In this document: positions 60,358 to 64,000 of the stretch, piece after piece | Numbering within the stretch: position 1 is the stretch's first letter | How the letters are laid out: every line of letters starts with the position of its first letter | DNA from: Pseudovirgaria hyperparasitica | Taxonomy: Eukaryota; Ascomycota; Dothideomycetes; Acrospermales; Acrospermaceae | Length of the DNA stretch: 64,000 bases | NCBI RefSeq assembly: GCF_010093815.1 | Contig: NW_022985560.1 | Location: forward strand, 803,501-867,500 | Reading direction: 5' to 3' | Translations under genes and position numbers: made by a program | Notes under the pieces: model-generated | The model's database searches: none | Told to the model about the DNA's origin: nothing | The model's input: the letters and a program-made list of their open reading frames with translations, nothing else

Positions 60358-62290
60358 ATGGCGCAGCGAGTAACTGGCCAGCGCTTTCGACAGCGCAAGC
60401 TTTCCACAAAGCAGAGCTTGCCAGTATTGCGAGAGAGCGAAGTTGACGGTCTCGTCGATGATGAAGCGCAAAGGCATGTCCCAAGAGTAGAAACTGGTGT
60501 TGAAAAGGCTGAAGAGACTGTGCGTAATAGCTCCTGATAATTTTTAAGATGCCTATCGTTGACAGCCAACAGGAACATCATCTGCAAGCTGTGATATCTG
60601 CTTCTGCCGCTGCTGCCGTGGGTGGCAAGGTTGCACAACTTTACATACCTACTCCTGATGTTGTGCAGAATGAGAAGCAGTACGACAAGCTTTATCCTAA
60701 AGCTTTCAAACAGCCTGCAACTTACATTCGTACCTCCTCGACCGTTGAGGACGGAACGGGATGTCCATACACTGCGGACCACAGTGATTTCGTATTTCTG
60801 AAGGTTGCGAACCAGAGGAACGAAAAGTTGAAATGCACCGTGGATGAGTTCGAGATATTGATGAATTCGTTTGAAGAGACAGCTGCTTCGAAACAGCCTT
60901 ATGCTGCTGTCAGTAACGCTCCAGTACTTTCATATGACGACGTGGAAGCAGCGATGAGCGACGAAGTTCCCGAGGAAGCTCGGACATTCGCCAAAGTGGT
61001 ATATGAGCATTGGAAGTCAAGGAGGGTAGCGAACGGTAATCGTTCATTGTCACCATCTTTGAAATTTGAGACCAATGTAGAAACGGACGACGCAGACCCC
61101 TATGTTTGCTTCAGACGCAGAGAGGTCCGGCAGACACGGAAGACTCGCGGCCGAGATGCACAAGCCACTGAAAAGTGCAATACATTAAGGTGGCAACTTG
61201 AGCAGGCTCGAGATCTCATGCGCAAGACTGTTATCAAGGTGCAAACAGATCATAAGGCGCTTCTGCTCGAGCGAGACGTGTTCCTGCAAAGGAAGGCCGT
61301 CAGGGAGATGAGACGAACCCTTAACATTAAAGGCGACGATGACGACCTCATCAACCAGAAAGTGAGTACCGGCAGACCATATCACAGTCACAGATTGTTG
61401 ACACCTTCCAGCCTGCACAGAAGCCCAAGCCCAAGGCCGAGCCGAATATGGCACAGCGTGGTGTACCAGGTTTGGGTGTGAAGACGCCCTTGCCACGTGC
61501 TGACGGTCGTCCTTTCGACTCCGATCTTCTTTCCCTGCAAGACCAGAAGGCAAGAAAGAAGGAATCGATCACATCGTTTATCGATGACAACTTGAACAAG
61601 CATCAAGATTGGAACAAGGGATACGTCGATATGACTTGGCGACCAATAACTCCTCCTTTAGAGCAATCGTTGAAATCCACATTTAGGCCTGCAATCGTAG
61701 TCGCATTACCGACTCCACCCGCCTCCGAGGAAGGTGAGCCCATGGACATTGATGAGACAACTGTAGGCAAACGTCGTAGAGATTCTTTTGACGTGCAGTA
61801 TGAAACGTCTCGCGTTCCTCCCTGGGAAAATCCAGAAAAGCGACCTTCATTTCGGCGTCGTACTGGTCGTGGTGGCCGTGTCATGATTGATCGCCGAGGC
61901 ATTCAGCGAGATCGTGATAATGCCAATGAGTTCTATGCTCCGAGAGCCTACACTTCCCCGTCTCACAAAGAAAGCAAATCGCTGTACCCTGGACAGCGGG
62001 CACTTAAGCGGTCGTTTGGCGATCTAGAAATGTACGATCGACCTACGGCTAAGCGTCAGATAAGCGACCATGATGCTCATCGCACATTCGACCGGTTTAA
62101 ATATGATAGAGACAGCGACGAGGACGAAGAGCTCTACGTTATCGATCCACATTCGGACTCACATATGAAGTACAGAGTCCTCATGGAGAGGTCAACTTCG
62201 ACTCTTCAATTACGAAGAAGTCAAGGCGGACAGCCACCTGGCCATCATCGATCAGCGTCTGGGCAACACTTGATACCTCCACCAGCCTGA
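60358..62290 (+). CDS. epl1: NuA4 histone acetyltransferase subunit Epl1
   Basis: Enhancer-of-polycomb-like protein 1 bridges the catalytic Esa1 module of NuA4 to the rest of the complex in the nucleus. Three exons, 60358-60519, 60573-61361 and 61412-62290, join in frame for about 609 residues. The EPcA domain starts at once with MAQRVTGQRFRQRKLS and continues with AVGGKVAQLYIPTPDV, YDKLYP, CPYTADHSDFVFLKVAN and CTVDEFEILMNSFEE. A conserved YVCFRRREVRQTRKTRGRDA block and a long helix (LRWQLEQARDLMRKTVIK) follow. The third exon begins PAQKPKPKAEPNMAQRG and is basic and disordered. The start was chosen because it restores the conserved N-terminus, which the longest open frame lacks. Confidence 0.93.
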
Positions 62291-62791
62291 GTATTCTCTC
62301 AACCACCGATTCCCATCGTTTACTCGCAGGCGAATGTAGTTTCGGTGAAGAAGACGAGTTCAAAGTCTCGATTGCGAAAGGACAACCAGCCGCCTCGTAA
62401 CTATCGATCGGCATGTGGGCAACATTTTACACACGCTCACATGAACATGGTCTCGCCTATTGTTTCTTCCCTTATTCCCATTCCCATCATCTCTTCCTTT
62501 TGGATGTTGTTCTGCTACAAGATACCACCTGTGTTTTAGCCCGGAGTTTTTGCTCATGTTCAATACTGGCGTGGGAGGCAATTTTGTATGTACATTAGAG
62601 AGTTGTCATCAGCTTGCTGAATGGCAGCGGCTAACCAGCGATGGTGTTCGTGGCAGTTGCGAGCGAGAACTTTGGCCTGTGTATCGGATGCGGATGTACT
62701 CTGTAGTAGGTACGGGTCGGCTATCACGCCGAAAAGTCGTGATTTTTGTCAGTAGAACTGAGACGTAAGATCTATCGCATACGCTGCACGC
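62291..62791. other. Convergent 3' regions of epl1 and rkm4
   Basis: About 500 bases between two convergent genes. Several open frames cross it in different phases without domains. Confidence 0.45.
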
Positions 62792-64000
62792 TTAGCCAAC
62801 TTTACGTTTTTTGCTTGATCCATCATCAGTGTGAAATCTTGGATTACGTTTATGATCTTTCTCCGATTCGATCGCGGTGGCTTCCAGTCGTTGTAGAATT
62901 TGCTCAGCCTCTCTGAGTGCAGACTTCTCACCTAGTCGGACTTCCAGTGCCATTTGCATTCGGTATGAATGGCGTGATAGATTATTTTGAGTATGACTTG
63001 CGAGCAGTGAGCTGAGTGCGACTTCATCATCCTCAAAGGTTGTCGCGTATTGCATTGCACGATTCCTTACTAGCTTCGACAGTAGGCTGGCTACTTTCGA
63101 AGATATACTCCCAATCTTAGGGAGCTTCCCGCGCTCCTTCATTTGCTCAAAGTCTGCGGTAGGCATCAAAAGAGCCGCAATAACTGTGAGCAATTCAGGC
63201 GAGAAGATTTCCTGTATCGGCTCTCCGGGGACTGGTCGGCAAATATCATAGCCTGTGTCAATGATCCCCTCGCCGTCAAGGTACTCGAGCTACATGATGA
63301 TTAGCGGGGCTCGGCATAGGTGACACCAAGGCAAAGATCACACATACTCTAGAATCTATCTCTTCGCGTGATATCGCGCCATTTTGGGCCACAGTATCAA
63401 TTAGGATCTCATGCGAGACTTCAACAACGTCAAATTTGGCATAGTTCGAGGTGACGTATCCGTAGCGGCGCAACAGATCTGATCTGGGTAGCGGGCCGTA
63501 ATCGTTGAAGATCTCCTCACCCGCAGCTATAGGCTTGATGGCCTTCATCACTAGTGCATCTTCCTGGTAGAAAAGTCTGGCCTGCGTTCAATGAGTAAGT
63601 TTTCGTGGGTAGAGAATCGGGCAAAATTACATTGTTTCGATCGGCGTCTGCGTTGAGCATGTCGGCTAGAGGAACCATTCCTTTCGGAAGGACCTCATCA
63701 TCCTCATCAGAAGTGTATCCTTCCTCATCAAACTCTTTGTCTCCGTCTTTCTTCTCTATATCAAAAGCGTAGGCCATGATGGTTGAGGCCATGCGGTGAG
63801 CAAGGCTGAGCAGCTCCTCATCGGATATGAAGTTGCCATTCAGGAAGAGGATGGCGCCATTCGAATGAAATATAGGTAGTATCGTTTCGCGGAAGGTCTT
63901 GTCTGCCGAATCCCTCCCAATCTTGTTTCTGACTGCACTGGCTTGTAGTTCTTCCAACTCTTCTTGTGTCCAAAACATGAGAGTATCAAAAGTCAGAGGT
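62792..64000 (-). CDS. rkm4: Ribosomal lysine N-methyltransferase 4 (SET domain), 5' truncated by the window
   Basis: The gene runs off the right edge; its first exon part is missing. The visible frame continues upstream of MFWTQEELEELQ as PLTFDTL, so that Met is not the start. SET-domain landmarks are GMVPLADMLNADADRNN, then after an intron ARLFYQEDALVMKAIKPIAA and GEEIFNDYGPLPRSDLLRRY with the catalytic-type Tyr. The C-terminal Rubisco-LSMT-like substrate domain follows and ends in a basic KKRKVG tail. Rkm4/SETD6-type enzymes monomethylate a lysine of a large-subunit ribosomal protein. At least two introns are visible (near 63300 and 63580). Confidence 0.87.

Overview
The window is nuclear DNA of a filamentous ascomycete (Pezizomycotina). 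The genes are interrupted by short GT-AG introns of about 45-115 bases with recognisable branch points. Pyrimidine-rich leaders precede several starts, and the protein families are fungal: a GID ligase subunit, Tup1, Erf4, Epl1, a highly reducing polyketide synthase and wax-synthase-like acyltransferases. The general style suggests Dothideomycetes, but that is inference. There is no bacterial-type operon, CRISPR array, rRNA or convincing tRNA.

Layout. Bases 1-4276 are gene-poor and rich in simple repeats, ending in a pyrimidine-rich leader. The left housekeeping block follows: a TMEM198-like membrane protein with a long disordered tail (4277-7852), the palmitoyltransferase subunit Erf4 (to 12221), a four-exon gene for the small V-ATPase subunit f (13003-13515), the GID/CTLH ligase subunit Fyv10 (14153-15509) and, on the minus strand, a Bmt5-like rRNA methyltransferase (15673-16752).

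Bases 17192-30317 form a compact polyketide locus. It holds a wax-synthase-type acyltransferase, a short-chain dehydrogenase with a 14-base microexon, a large KS-AT-DH-MT-ER-KR-ACP synthase (all minus strand) and a divergent alpha/beta hydrolase of the polyketide-transferase type (plus strand). The synthase frame holds one in-frame TAA inside the dehydratase. The synthase and hydrolase share a promoter carrying repeated TCACGCG motifs. To the right lies an AT- and TpA-rich island with a secreted protein that resembles a metalloprotease with a lost HExxH motif.

Bases 34887-36716 encode a C2H2 zinc-finger factor with polyglutamine (AZF1-like). About 10 kb with no confident gene follows, holding one poorly resolved candidate near 39.8-41.2 kb. 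The corepressor gene tup1/rcoA is then on the minus strand (about 46951-49280).

The right block holds a second wax-synthase-type acyltransferase (50841-52150), a doubtful small membrane ORF, the SUMO ligase Siz1/PIAS (53564-55736, minus), a DUF2423 protein (56446-56932), urease accessory UreF (57063-57994, minus), a cryptic Spo12-like gene (58441-58901, minus), the NuA4 subunit Epl1 (60358-62290) and, running off the right edge, the ribosomal lysine methyltransferase Rkm4 (minus).

Most genes are unrelated housekeeping neighbours. Only the polyketide genes look as if they work together: the synthase would build a methylated reduced chain, the hydrolase would release or transfer it, and the dehydrogenase and acyltransferase would tailor it. 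The in-frame stop raises the question of whether the pathway still works.
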